A stretch of 23,328 nt of DNA, from positions 1 through 23,328 of the IMG/VR virus record IMGVR_UViG_3300047477_000034; one strand, written 5' to 3'. The notes below the pieces were generated by a model, which was not told where the DNA came from, made no database searches, and saw nothing but the letters and a program-made list of their open reading frames with translations. The translations under genes and the position numbers were made by a program. Positions 8,601 through 16,445 of the stretch are shown here, in pieces. The stretch comes from a virus. Within the stretch, counting starts at the first letter, position 1. The number at the start of each line of letters is the position of its first letter.

Positions 8601-8976
8601 CAGCAGCAGTTTGATTCCAATCACGTTGCTGTGTTTGGTCAGCAAAGATCGAATTGTTAGCCGTAGCACGGTTAGCAATCATCTGAGCAGCAGTGCCATA
8701 CCCATACTTACGTTCCAGATCAGACGTACCCATAGTACGAATGTCTGTTTCCATTGGATCAGCACTTGCTGCACCTGCACCAGTCTCCACACCCACCAAA
8801 GGAGCATACATCTGTTGTGCAGTAGGAACTGCACCACCCATGTTTGCAATCTTGTTAGCACTAACTTGTGCTACTTGAGCCTGCTTAATAACACTCAATG
8901 TAGGAGGCTGTGCGATGTTTCTTTGTTGGTTCTGGGCGACAGCATTGGCCAATATTTCATTGAGAACGTCATTCAC
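5668..8976 (-). CDS. Stand-alone N-terminal domain of N4-type virion RNA polymerase / ejection protein (1102 aa)
   Basis: This protein resembles the first ~950 residues of N4 gp50 but has no polymerase part. Landmarks matching N4 from memory are ISGVGLGAVNSIGGIGAMG (128-146), ADAGQAAATKLEDFGNFVHGT (152-172), FGRGFVDGIANAA (216-228), SDGIAEGSGS (235-244), AIGAMEAGGAYQGT (298-311), KETIEESSQGITG (392-404), GGRGALYGLGTAGV (430-443), AKDGRITL (697-704) and DIVGSQIKTSDS (745-756) with QRSAMQHVTRIRD. In N4 this domain precedes the polymerase and is part of the injected protein. Residues 915-1070 form a Thr/Pro/Glu-rich linker like the N4 one, but the chain then ends in a charged helix (1073-1100) and a stop. 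Glycine/alanine-rich stretches at 128-150 and 352-372 could be membrane-active. The ATG at 8976 has an in-frame TGA directly before it; the ribosome site (AGGA, 11 bases away) is somewhat distant. Confidence 0.92.
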   Translation of the reverse strand: MNDVLNEILANAVAQNQQRNIAQPPTLSVIKQAQVAQVSANKIANMGGAVPTAQQMYAPLVGVETGAGAASADPMETDIRTMGTSDLERKYGYGTAAQMIANRATANNSIFADQTQQRDWNQTAADLISGVGLGAVNSIGGIGAMGLGMVNADAGQAAATKLEDFGNFVHGTQSLAVQQRRKVLAAADQMDKRDNDLQYEKDKAAGKGITADLARFGRGFVDGIANAAADPITLSDGIAEGSGSFLALAPVSRAANAAKLLKAAAAKDAAIVAGKSADEAAVIAKGIMAKDGMAIPAAIGAMEAGGAYQGTVAEIGNMTHEQLLAGSPDYAKMIAAGVSPEEARTSVANKAGLLAAAITAPLAMAAGSLVKGFEGNPLKMGANKVAAMNMGKETIEESSQGITGAFASNLGIQTFADSNKSLSENVGEQGGRGALYGLGTAGVMAAPSVLGSAVKSTAGSALDLVINRADAYLAKNEADSPASINRVVEQSDEFIQNAPGLLADFQSKLAPAATDTPEVAATKATLAADIPAFLKGLQLNEQDLAAPELQAALPVIGEQKTRIGAIRALAEHLKDATVDDISFEKTRALMSLLDSTEAALSKLNGVDTDLLGDPEITDFVNIINSTFGAVASSPEVMAHYAATQKRLQSAEAQAILNNPVQTPETAQIVILDAQTALTTGKPIQASSKAIGTSLKMAKDGRITLTLAQREALLAAQALIESAQVYDAELTASGIASPAGVSRVRDIVGSQIKTSDSVERDVDGQRSAMQHVTRIRDLVNKGDIAGAGTALEMFGLFIDGQNNKVAGVNNHFNAGEGAPRQQVQVLSPKAGYKMAASKTLYGVEPKSTGSLNFVKKLAAEAEFLVGVYNGLAIAYPSLLGQARTAVKLQDGLQGTSAVVAAEFTNGKRGYPQQQKLTLSPATTTPAAPVVKGKKERLTTEERPNNLAQINAELELRKSPPTPETTSVTQTPEAIQAESNQAAQEGSTATVAETTPTKATGTTVQSVDTTELTATPAEYGEAVRVQESSDESDLDNAPERILQLVQALNDGVKINVVPAAQVAVIPAAPDVVQEPRTEAQQKQIIKLQKEIEIYDAFMKCLKGK

Positions 8977-9023
8977 AGGATATTCCTACATTGGTTTATT
9001 AGATGTAAGTATAGCAAGAAGCC

Positions 9024-11081
9024 TTATGACTTTAGAGCATCTCTATATGCTTTTTCAGCTTCTGCCCGAGACTTGAAAGTCTTACCTTTCAATTTTGTAT
9101 AAACAGGGTTTTCAATAGGTTGATAGTAACTAACCGAAGGATTACGAATAGTTTTATCAATGTCTAATGACCAAGTTTTACCACCGTCCGTACTGCGTAA
9201 AGGAGCTTTAACCTTATCAGCCGCAGCAATCAATGAAGCAGCGATAGGAGCAGAAACATTTGTCGGAGCATCCTTTGTTGATTTGGCAGCAGGTGGCGTT
9301 GTTTCACTCTCCGTCTTGGGACGGAAGCTATCAATTTGCAATTGAATCTGTTGAGCAGTACTCGATGCTTGATTCAAAGCAACATCAGCTTTGGTCACAT
9401 CATCTTGAGTGACACCATATACACCCTTGGCAAGTTCAATCTTCTTGGCATCACGGTATGCCTTAAGAGCCTCAACTTGTTTCTGAGTCTCAGCCAGAGC
9501 AGCAGTACCTTGATCCAAGGAACGACCAGCTTGAATTGCATCAGTTGTTGTTGAGCGTTTGTTGTACTTATCAATGTTCTCTTTGAGTAACTTATCATTG
9601 AAATCTGGATTGAAACCAAAAGTATCAGTGCCAAAACCAAACCTGAATGTTGAATCACCAGATAAGGAAGACTTAAGCAGTTCACCTGCCAAACGATAAT
9701 CACCAGTTGTCTTGGTAGCAGAAGCTACTTGTGCCAACATCTCCTGAATACGATTCATGGGAACAGTTGCAAGACTTCCCTTTTTCAATTCATTGGCAAC
9801 ATCAGCAAGGGAGCCATTACCCGGTGTAGCAGTAGCAGCCTGCCAACGCTCTACTTCTGGAGTATTAGCACTAAGCTTTGCCATATTATTCAGAGTAGCA
9901 GAACTCGCAGCAGAATTACTCAGTTGTTGGATAGTTGGTACACGGCCAATCACCTGATCAATGTACTGACCCACAGTTGGATCATTTGGTCTTTCAGGAT
10001 TACGACGATCACGATTGATAGTGCCATCTGCATTCACAGCAGCAGGGCCACTGTAATAAACAGCAGCTACTTGTTCTGGTGTTTTGTACTTCTTGGCCAG
10101 ATCAGCAATGTGAGCAAACCCTGCAGCTTTGTTGTCTGCAGGATTATTCCAATCTGCAGTTGCAGGAATGACACCATTCTTTTTCAGTCCTTCAAACGTA
10201 GCTTGCTGAATCTGCATCGGCCCAGTGACACTCTGAGAATTCACCTTCGTGGTGTCAGCTTTACCAGAGCTAGATTCTTGTCCATAGATTGCATTACCAA
10301 GAGCAACAGGATCAAAAGACAGACCAGTAGAAGCAGTACCAGCAACACCCGGAACAGTACCAACAGAAGTGCCCGGAACTTGTACTGAACCAAAGGAACC
10401 AATGCCACTGGCCAATGGAGGTGCAATTGGAGCAGCAGTCAGTTCTGGGAAGCGGCTACTCAATGCTTGAGTATATAAGGCAGTAACTTCCTTGGGACCA
10501 CCACTGACAGACTTGAGCAAGTCTCGTGCTTGGTTCACAGTACTCAATGAGCCATCAGTCAAACGCTTGTTGACATCAACTTGTGCAGTGTCCAAAAGTT
10601 CCCGGGTTTTCTCATTACGCACCCACACCCCATCAGCACGTTCACGATCAGTCTTGGCATTAGGACGGGTAACTTTCTCAAGATGGGTTTGAGCATCCCT
10701 ATCTTGATACAAGTCGTAACTCGCTTGATCATTTTGAGTACCTTGATTAGCAAGCAACAGAGGATTCAAATCTTTACGATATGCAGCCTGTTGTTGGTTT
10801 GTTTGGTTCTCAATCAAACTAGCAGGGCGACCCATAATCGTAGCCAATGCTTCAGGAGAAGCATTGGCTGTATTGAAACGACCAGACTGAATATCTGCTT
10901 GCAACTTCTGTGCATCAGAGTACTGAGCTAACTGTTGTAGAGTCTGTTGATCCCCAAACTGTGTCAATGCACCGGACAACCCAGTTGTACTTTTAGCAAG
11001 TAGATCAGCAGCACTGTTAATACCTGTCTGAACCCCTCGAAAGTCAGGACCAGAAACATCACGCCAAGTTAATGCAGCCAT
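9024..11081 (-). CDS. Ejection protein with lytic transglycosylase domain (N4 gp51 position, 685 aa)
   Basis: Large internal virion protein expected to travel with the DNA and cut peptidoglycan during entry. The SLT-type transglycosylase domain spans about residues 255-375. IYGQES holds the probable catalytic Glu (E269), GPMQIQ (287-292) is the conserved Gly-x-Met-Gln motif, and AAVYYSGPAAV (339-349) is the AYNxGPGAV-type motif. The N-terminus (TWRDVSGPDFRGVQTG) resembles the start of other podophage ejection proteins. Residues 30-220 and 400-640 are mainly helical and Gln/Ala/Lys-rich. The start at 11081 has an excellent ribosome site (AAGGA, 6 bases). It sits between the gp52-like and vRNAP N-terminal-domain genes, the place of N4 gene 51. 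The C-terminus (VYTKLKGKTFKSRAEAEKAYRDAL) looks like a small alpha/beta fold. Confidence 0.85.
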   Translation of the reverse strand: MAALTWRDVSGPDFRGVQTGINSAADLLAKSTTGLSGALTQFGDQQTLQQLAQYSDAQKLQADIQSGRFNTANASPEALATIMGRPASLIENQTNQQQAAYRKDLNPLLLANQGTQNDQASYDLYQDRDAQTHLEKVTRPNAKTDRERADGVWVRNEKTRELLDTAQVDVNKRLTDGSLSTVNQARDLLKSVSGGPKEVTALYTQALSSRFPELTAAPIAPPLASGIGSFGSVQVPGTSVGTVPGVAGTASTGLSFDPVALGNAIYGQESSSGKADTTKVNSQSVTGPMQIQQATFEGLKKNGVIPATADWNNPADNKAAGFAHIADLAKKYKTPEQVAAVYYSGPAAVNADGTINRDRRNPERPNDPTVGQYIDQVIGRVPTIQQLSNSAASSATLNNMAKLSANTPEVERWQAATATPGNGSLADVANELKKGSLATVPMNRIQEMLAQVASATKTTGDYRLAGELLKSSLSGDSTFRFGFGTDTFGFNPDFNDKLLKENIDKYNKRSTTTDAIQAGRSLDQGTAALAETQKQVEALKAYRDAKKIELAKGVYGVTQDDVTKADVALNQASSTAQQIQLQIDSFRPKTESETTPPAAKSTKDAPTNVSAPIAASLIAAADKVKAPLRSTDGGKTWSLDIDKTIRNPSVSYYQPIENPVYTKLKGKTFKSRAEAEKAYRDALKS

Positions 11082-11094
11082 TATGATTCCTTAA

Positions 11095-11604
11095 TTAAGC
11101 GGAAGCTGGTAATTTGCGACGTGCATATTCAGCATCCATCTCTTCTTTACTGGTTCCAACACCAGAACCAACACGTCGAATACGTTGTGCCAAAGTGTCA
11201 TTGTATGCGTGTGTTTGGTTCGCAAGGTTTGCAGTAGCAAACTTCTGTGCAGACTCAAACTGTTTGTTAGCCAAACCTAAAGACTTTGTACCCATGTACA
11301 AGGAACCAAGGGAATTCAATCCTTGTAGGCCCAGAGCGAGCGTAGGCATGTTGAAACCAAAGCCTGAACCTGTAGTGTTCTGCCCTATAGTGTTCTGCCC
11401 TATAGTGTTCCCACTACCTAACCGCCCTTGATAGTCTTTATACAGGTCTGGTGGTAAAGTGTTCCCACTACCTAACCGCCCTAGATAGTATTTAAACATG
11501 TCTGGTGGTATAGCGAAAGCAGGCTGTTGGCCAAAGCCAGCAAGAAGACCGTTCAACCCAACATCTTGGTTGGGTTGTTGATTGGTCAAATCATCGGGAA
11601 GCAT
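11095..11604 (-). CDS. Small internal virion protein with tandem repeats (N4 gp52 position, 169 aa)
   Basis: Probable small ejection or inner-core protein, comparable in place and size to gp14-type proteins of podophages. The C-terminal half has GFNMPTLALGLQGLNSLGSLYMG (about 88-110), a hydrophobic helix, then LANKQFESAQKFATANLANQT and a basic tail. This pattern (helix, then FxxAxxFAxxNLANQ) recurs in small internal proteins of many podophages. The N-terminal half holds two 18-residue repeats (PPDxxKxYxGRLGSGNT) followed by two IGQNT units, probably a recently expanded flexible spacer. The ribosome site is strong (AAGGA, 8 bases before ATG at 11604). Assignment to the gp52 slot is by gene order only. 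Confidence 0.75.
   Translation of the reverse strand: MLPDDLTNQQPNQDVGLNGLLAGFGQQPAFAIPPDMFKYYLGRLGSGNTLPPDLYKDYQGRLGSGNTIGQNTIGQNTTGSGFGFNMPTLALGLQGLNSLGSLYMGTKSLGLANKQFESAQKFATANLANQTHAYNDTLAQRIRRVGSGVGTSKEEMDAEYARRKLPASA
11373..11402 (-). repeat. Two perfect 15-bp tandem repeats (IGQNT units)
   Basis: The 15-base unit tagtgttctgcccta occurs twice without a mismatch (11373-11387, 11388-11402). A third partial copy begins at 11403 and runs into the 54-bp repeats. Five codons per unit keeps the frame. Perfect identity implies recent slippage or duplication. Confidence 0.95.
11405..11512 (-). repeat. Two 54-bp tandem repeats (18 residues each)
   Basis: Units 11405-11458 and 11459-11512 differ at five positions by eye. 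They encode PPDLYKDYQGRLGSGNT and PPDMFKYYLGRLGSGNT plus one flanking residue each. The first 23 bases are identical. The unit is a multiple of three, so copy number can change without breaking the gene. Confidence 0.95.
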
Positions 11605-11618
11605 GATAGGTATCCTTC

Positions 11619-14603
11619 TTAATCAAGATAAGGGAGTGCCAGTTGTGGGGCAGGGAAGTTTTCCACAAATTTAAGGGAAAGTTCAGCAATCTCAGTACCC
11701 GTCATTGTAGTTCTGTCTAGGAACTGTTCAGGGTTTTCTGTTGCATAACGAATCGCATCAGTGATTGTTGTGGGGTTAATGCCAGAGTCACCCAACAATT
11801 CTTGGGTAAGACGCTGAATGTCTTTCAGGGATTTTTCACTTTCAAGCATCAATGCTTGTGTTTCAGCGCTGATTTCTGCTACTTTACCTTGGAGGTAGCT
11901 ACCATACTCGTTTATGCCACTCAGGGATAGCTTGATCAAGTTATCCGCTTTGGTCATCTGTGTCCAAGAATCAGCAAGGCTAAAGGCTTTATCCCCAGAA
12001 CTCATCAAGTTGATGGTGATCATTGAAGCAATTAGACCAACAATCCTGCCTACTTCTTCACCCAGAGCAGCCTTTGAAACTCTGACAATCAATGCAGACA
12101 CAATGGCTGCAGCTACAGCATTGGCAATAGCACCAGCAATAGCTGCAGTGCCCACAAAACCTAACGTAGCCCCTACTGTTGCATTGGTTCCAAGCACTCC
12201 TGCTGCTTCAGGACCAATATAACCAGTGTAAACGGCGATAACAATAATGGCGACAACAACAATAATCTGGAAAAAGCCAGTGCTATACCAAGGAATTGTT
12301 TGTTTATTGTAGTAGTTAACCACGATAAATGCACATTCCAAACTAAGCTGTGTTCTACGAATTAAAGTTAATTCAGTAAATACACCCTCATGCAGTGGAA
12401 TGATAAAACTTGAATTCTCTTCTGTAGAAGCAATAGCAGTTGTTCCCAACGTGGTTGTGGTGACTCCTTGATACACGTTATTGACGTGAACCAAATCAAA
12501 AAATTCATACTCTACCCAAGTATCTGCAGCAACTTGTTTACCAAAAGCAATGACTGTAGTTGTTGCGGGTATAAAAGATAACTCAACATCGTTGGTGTAA
12601 GAAGGAACAGACAGAGTTATTGTGCTCTTTGCATATACCCAGCAATGTCCAATCTTACCTAAAGATTTTGCATGATACCCGGAACCAATAACTTGACCAC
12701 CCCCTTTAGCAGTAATGGTTATATTAAAAAGCCAGTTCTGTACTGCCCCAGAAGAATTTATAGTAGTTGTGTATTCCTGAGCTACTGGAGGAATAGGTCT
12801 AGTAGGTATATCTACGCCTGATTCATCATTAGTAGATACTTGTGCTGCAGACACAAATGTTGCCCAAGCATCTGCATAAGCAGTCGGGCTTTTATATGTA
12901 CCTACTGCAATGGCGGTAGTATCAGCAATGTTCTTGAAGAATTCATACAAATACTTTTGACCGTCTTGCTGCTTGGTGTTTAAGGACACTCCAAAAACAA
13001 CCCAAGCATGATCAATGTCACCCAAGCCGGGATTATCAGCAAGAGATTCCAAGAGGCTATCGTATTTTTTCTTACTGCCAAAACACTTCTTAGCGGCTTT
13101 CCTGTTCCATCCATATTGTGTTGGAAAATTAGCAAGGTCTACCATTACGTTATCCCTACGCAATGGAATAACTGGAAAGAACTTTTGTGTGCTGGTGGGG
13201 GTATTGAATAACAATGAGTCTCCCTCACTGCTACTACCCTTTTGATAGATTTTTAACAAGTAAGGCGACCACTTTTCTTGGGTGATTTCAGTAGTTACTT
13301 GTTTGTATTTCCAATACGTTTCAACAACTGGAGTAACGGTGGTAACTGTTGTAGTTATCGTTATAGGGGTACTACGTGTTATTGTGAATCCAACTGTAGC
13401 AGTAGGGTACGTGAAATAAGCATACACTGCACCTGCCATATATGAAAGCGTTCTGCTTGCAATATCTGTTCCTGTGACAAGGGAGCCGGGAATAACTGCT
13501 GTAGTTGTAAATAACCCGTTATATCCACCTGCTCCGGGCGAGTGACTAGCTACAAGTGTTTGTCCTGCTGAAATGGGGATTGCTAGAGTTGTGCTTGATC
13601 CTCCAAGAGTTATAAACACACCCGCACTATTTATACTTTTATTAGTTTCAGAACCAAAGGAAACTGCAACAGTTTGTGGATCAACTACAGAATTGGTAGT
13701 TACTTCTGTTGTGTACTGAATGTTGTAAAAAGATTCTTCCTCTTGCACCAAAGTAGTTTCTTTACCTTTAATAGAGGCAGTAGCGTCTATTAATGTAATC
13801 TTAGTATAGGTGCCTGTAACATGATCAAAAGACAAAGCAACAGGTTCAGTAGTTTCAACATGAGTTGTTGGGTTCCCGTTTGAATATGAAGTATCTGTTG
13901 TTATCGTTTTATCCAAACTACCTGTCACAACATCAATAGTAGGAGTGCCTGTGAAATCTACTTTAGCTGGTGGTGTTTCTGGGGCTGCAAGAGTTATCCA
14001 ACCGGTGTCAGTAATTTCAGGAACAGAAAGAAGACGCTGTTCATGATAAAGGTACACAAACGGCATATTGTTATTGAGATTGTATGCAGGGGTAAATACT
14101 GCTGTAGCTCCCCCTGTATATGTAATCAAAACGTTGCCCGTCAATGTGCCAAGAAAACCCGATGTCTTCTCAAGCGTAGCAGCAAAAGTTAAATACCTGT
14201 TTGCAGGTGTGTTATTAATAATCCATTCAAGAGCAATCAGATGTAAATCCAAAGCAGTGATGGAAAAGGTTATAGCTCTTTGATCGTGAGTAGCTAACGC
14301 TGGAACCAAGTAACTAAAACCTGCAGGCGACAAACTTCTTGAACTATAAATTAAACCTCCCAAATTACCCACTTGAGTGTTATATCCAGAAGTCTCAGCC
14401 CACTTAAAGAAACGAGTGTAAGACGTTGCTGGCCCTGCCAAATGAGCATCAATAATACCGTTGCCTAATCCTCCTTTTGAAGCCCCTGAAAAAAGAGTAC
14501 TAAGGATGGTGTTCTTCATGAAATTAGCACGATTAACAACATCCCCTGCTAAGTTATAAGCAGAAGAACCAACTGAGATTACCTCTTCATCTTCTAAGCA
14601 CAT
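11619..14603 (-). CDS. Large virion protein with hydrophobic core segment (N4 gp53 position, 994 aa)
   Basis: No enzyme motif recognised. Residues about 1-480 are Thr/Val/Ser-rich and beta-like, with long alternating strands. Residues 480-560 hold a distinctive charged block (LRRDNVMVDLAN, YGWNRKAAKKCFGSKKKYDSLLESLADNPGLGDIDHAWVVFG) that I have seen in other large tail or internal proteins. At about 775-865 there is a long hydrophobic stretch: FFQIIVVVAIIVIAVYTG, then Gly/Ala-rich TAAIAGAIANAVAAAIVSAL, then VGLIASMI, enough for two to four membrane helices. The C-terminal 110 residues are helical and polar. A strong ribosome site (GAGG, 7-8 bases) precedes ATG at 14603. It lies in the N4 gene 53 slot, between the gp54-like and gp52-like genes. 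The hydrophobic core hints that it could enter the host membrane during DNA delivery; that is inference. It could instead be a tail-hub or fibre-base protein. Confidence 0.75.
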   Translation of the reverse strand: MCLEDEEVISVGSSAYNLAGDVVNRANFMKNTILSTLFSGASKGGLGNGIIDAHLAGPATSYTRFFKWAETSGYNTQVGNLGGLIYSSRSLSPAGFSYLVPALATHDQRAITFSITALDLHLIALEWIINNTPANRYLTFAATLEKTSGFLGTLTGNVLITYTGGATAVFTPAYNLNNNMPFVYLYHEQRLLSVPEITDTGWITLAAPETPPAKVDFTGTPTIDVVTGSLDKTITTDTSYSNGNPTTHVETTEPVALSFDHVTGTYTKITLIDATASIKGKETTLVQEEESFYNIQYTTEVTTNSVVDPQTVAVSFGSETNKSINSAGVFITLGGSSTTLAIPISAGQTLVASHSPGAGGYNGLFTTTAVIPGSLVTGTDIASRTLSYMAGAVYAYFTYPTATVGFTITRSTPITITTTVTTVTPVVETYWKYKQVTTEITQEKWSPYLLKIYQKGSSSEGDSLLFNTPTSTQKFFPVIPLRRDNVMVDLANFPTQYGWNRKAAKKCFGSKKKYDSLLESLADNPGLGDIDHAWVVFGVSLNTKQQDGQKYLYEFFKNIADTTAIAVGTYKSPTAYADAWATFVSAAQVSTNDESGVDIPTRPIPPVAQEYTTTINSSGAVQNWLFNITITAKGGGQVIGSGYHAKSLGKIGHCWVYAKSTITLSVPSYTNDVELSFIPATTTVIAFGKQVAADTWVEYEFFDLVHVNNVYQGVTTTTLGTTAIASTEENSSFIIPLHEGVFTELTLIRRTQLSLECAFIVVNYYNKQTIPWYSTGFFQIIVVVAIIVIAVYTGYIGPEAAGVLGTNATVGATLGFVGTAAIAGAIANAVAAAIVSALIVRVSKAALGEEVGRIVGLIASMITINLMSSGDKAFSLADSWTQMTKADNLIKLSLSGINEYGSYLQGKVAEISAETQALMLESEKSLKDIQRLTQELLGDSGINPTTITDAIRYATENPEQFLDRTTMTGTEIAELSLKFVENFPAPQLALPYLD

Positions 14604-14625
14604 GAAGCATCCTCTGCTTAATTTT

Positions 14626-15717
14626 TTATAAACCGTTGGCAGTTCGCAAAGTGGTTAGCACGGCTGAAACATTAGTAGCATTAATGGCAACAGGTGAACC
14701 ACCTGCTCCATCTGTCAACGCAGATTCTGCAGTAAACGCATCAGCAAATACTTTAGCTGCATTAAGTTGAGCACTACGTTGGTAACTGATAACCTGTTGG
14801 CTGTACAAATCCTTTTGGGATTTGACAGAACCACTAACAGGAATAGCATCAGAACGCACATCTAGAGTTTGTGCACGTTGTACTTCACCTTGTTCTTTTA
14901 CCAAAGTTAATTGAGCAGGCAGCAGGCTAGACAAGTTATATTCAGCAATATCGGTATTTGCTTCTACACTCAGTTTCTGTGCATCCAGCATTGCACCCTC
15001 TTTTGGAATGTTCACCAGCTTGGCTTGAGCAATGGCAACTTCAGCTACAGATACCAGAACTTGTTGCTTCTTGATAAGAATCTCTTCGTCAATTACAAGA
15101 GCTTGTTTGTTAGTCAATGCAGCCTGTGCATTAAGTTGTGCTGTTTGTGCGCCAATTTGTGCTGTTTGTGCAGGCAATGTACTGGCCAAGTTGTACTTAG
15201 AAATACCATACTGAGCGTCTTCATTTGCAAGACGAATCTTGTTTAATGCAAACGTAGCACGTTGGTTGTTCACTTCAACCAAAGCAATAGCCAGTTGTGC
15301 TTTAGCTGTCTCAAGCTGAACCTTTGCAGTAATTGCCTGTCCTTGAGCAACTACCGCTGCCCAGTAAGCCTGATCTTTGCCTAGAAGAAATTGAATAGCT
15401 TGACCACATGCAGATTGAGCCAAGGCAACATATGCCTTGGAGTACTCAGCACCAGTGATACGCCCAGCAGTAAATTCATCTTTCAAATGCACAGCCTGCG
15501 ATGCCATGATTGCATCAAATGTACCGCTGCCCCCCACGGTTCGTGTGGTCAAGTCTGCGTTCGTTAGTTCTGAAATCTGTGCGTATAGAGGGTTCCCTAC
15601 AATACTAGGGAAGTTAAATGCTGGATCGTTCAAATTAACACTAGGTAGGGTAAATGTTTCCCCAACCAGCAAGGCATCCATTACGGCATCTGCTACGACT
15701 TCTGCACCATTACTCAT
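14626..15717 (-). CDS. Helical virion protein (N4 gp54 position, 363 aa)
   Basis: Conserved N4-group structural protein, probably a head-tail or tail component. Residues 65-115 contain GTFDAIMASQAVHLKDEFTAGRITGAEYSKAYVAL and then AIQFLLGKDQAYW, a signature I recognise in this family. From 125 to 325 the chain is almost entirely Ala/Gln-rich helix with heptad-like spacing. It contains two related segments, YNLASTLPAQ (175-184) and YNLSSLLPAQ (260-269), 85 residues apart, so the rod seems to have an internal duplication. The short C-terminus is Gly/Thr-rich. The ribosome site AAGGGG lies 5 bases before ATG at 15717 and immediately after an intrinsic terminator, so expression depends on read-through or on a start signal I cannot see. 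Confidence 0.8.
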   Translation of the reverse strand: MSNGAEVVADAVMDALLVGETFTLPSVNLNDPAFNFPSIVGNPLYAQISELTNADLTTRTVGGSGTFDAIMASQAVHLKDEFTAGRITGAEYSKAYVALAQSACGQAIQFLLGKDQAYWAAVVAQGQAITAKVQLETAKAQLAIALVEVNNQRATFALNKIRLANEDAQYGISKYNLASTLPAQTAQIGAQTAQLNAQAALTNKQALVIDEEILIKKQQVLVSVAEVAIAQAKLVNIPKEGAMLDAQKLSVEANTDIAEYNLSSLLPAQLTLVKEQGEVQRAQTLDVRSDAIPVSGSVKSQKDLYSQQVISYQRSAQLNAAKVFADAFTAESALTDGAGGSPVAINATNVSAVLTTLRTANGL

Positions 15718-15730
15718 GGCAACCCCTTAA

Positions 15731-15758
15731 ATAAAAATGGCCCAATTGAAGGGCCATT
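15731..15758 (-). terminator. Intrinsic terminator between gp55-like and gp54-like genes
   Basis: On the minus strand, AATGGCCC, a 7-base loop, GGGCCATT, then TTTATTT. The 8-bp stem is perfect (15736-15743 with 15751-15758) and the U-rich run follows it directly in the direction of transcription. On the plus strand no T-run follows, so it works for minus-strand transcripts. It lies 19 bases after the gp55-like stop codon. Confidence 0.82.
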
Positions 15759-15777
15759 CAAAATTAGCTGTGATAGT

Positions 15778-16413
15778 TTACTTGTTCCCAGCAGCCGCTT
15801 GTGCAGTAGCCAACTGAGTCAGTTCGGCTCGGGTCAATGGAGGCAGCACTTCCAAAGAGAACTCACGTACCCAAGACGATTCAATACGGATTTGGCCAGT
15901 AGCCTTGTCCGTGTAGGTACGCACATTCTGGAAGCGACGTGATTCCAATTCCGTAAAGATGCAATACGGTACATGATAACCATCATCACTTGCCTCACCA
16001 TAGGGAATGTACTTCTTGATAGTGCCAAGATATTCATTGGCCACACACAGTACTTCACCGGGAAGGTCTTTCTTCTTTGGATCAAGATTCTGAATACGCA
16101 AACGCACCAGTTTCATTTGGTCTCTGACCAGAATTTCACGCATGGTCAATTCACGTACTGGGGGAGTTTCTTGAGCAGCACCGACAGCAGCCAGAGGATT
16201 CACTTTGTTTACTAGTTCATCAGCAGGCATTTCTTCACCTGCAATTTTTGCTGCAATCTTTTCACGCAGAGATTCAATGTGAATGTTATTGGAGAATTTG
16301 ATGCCCATCAATTTGGCACGATCTTTCAACAGAGTCAGTTCATCTTCAGCCACATCAGTAGCTTCATCAATTTGATTCTCCGAGTCTGCAAGGAGTTGTT
16401 CATTTTCAGTCAT
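15778..16413 (-). CDS. Conserved virion-assembly protein with HeH/LEM-like domain (N4 gp55 position, 211 aa)
   Basis: Small conserved protein that follows the capsid gene. The N-terminal 20 residues are acidic. Residues about 24-58 (LTLLKDRAKLMGIKFSNNIHIESLREKI) fit the HeH/LEM or SAP-like helix-extended-helix fold that phages use for binding DNA or protein. Residues 90-155 hold the conserved core: VRDQMKLVRLRIQNLDP, DLPGEVLCVANEYLGTIKKYIPYGE and GYHVPYCI. The C-terminal part includes SSWVREFSLEVLPPLTRAEL. The ribosome site AGG lies 8 bases before ATG at 16413. It is enclosed by two RNA hairpins, one on each side, so its level may be set apart from the capsid gene. Exact function is unknown; a capsid-associated role is suggested by gene order. 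Confidence 0.78.
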   Translation of the reverse strand: MTENEQLLADSENQIDEATDVAEDELTLLKDRAKLMGIKFSNNIHIESLREKIAAKIAGEEMPADELVNKVNPLAAVGAAQETPPVRELTMREILVRDQMKLVRLRIQNLDPKKKDLPGEVLCVANEYLGTIKKYIPYGEASDDGYHVPYCIFTELESRRFQNVRTYTDKATGQIRIESSWVREFSLEVLPPLTRAELTQLATAQAAAGNK

Positions 16414-16428
16414 TGTGTTTACCTATTT

Positions 16429-16445
16429 ATTTGAACCAAGGAAAG
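16429..16445 (-). repeat. 17-bp exact repeat, copy A (intergenic)
   Basis: atttgaaccaaggaaag on the plus strand, overlapping the outer arm of the post-capsid hairpin. An identical copy lies in the last codons of the portal gene at 19372-19388. This copy is non-coding. Confidence 0.85.

Noticed and set aside
8977-9023. Possible promoter in the 47-base gap (TATACT at 9008-9013)
   Set aside because: The -10-like word has no matching -35 word at 16-18 bases, so it is not distinguishable from chance.
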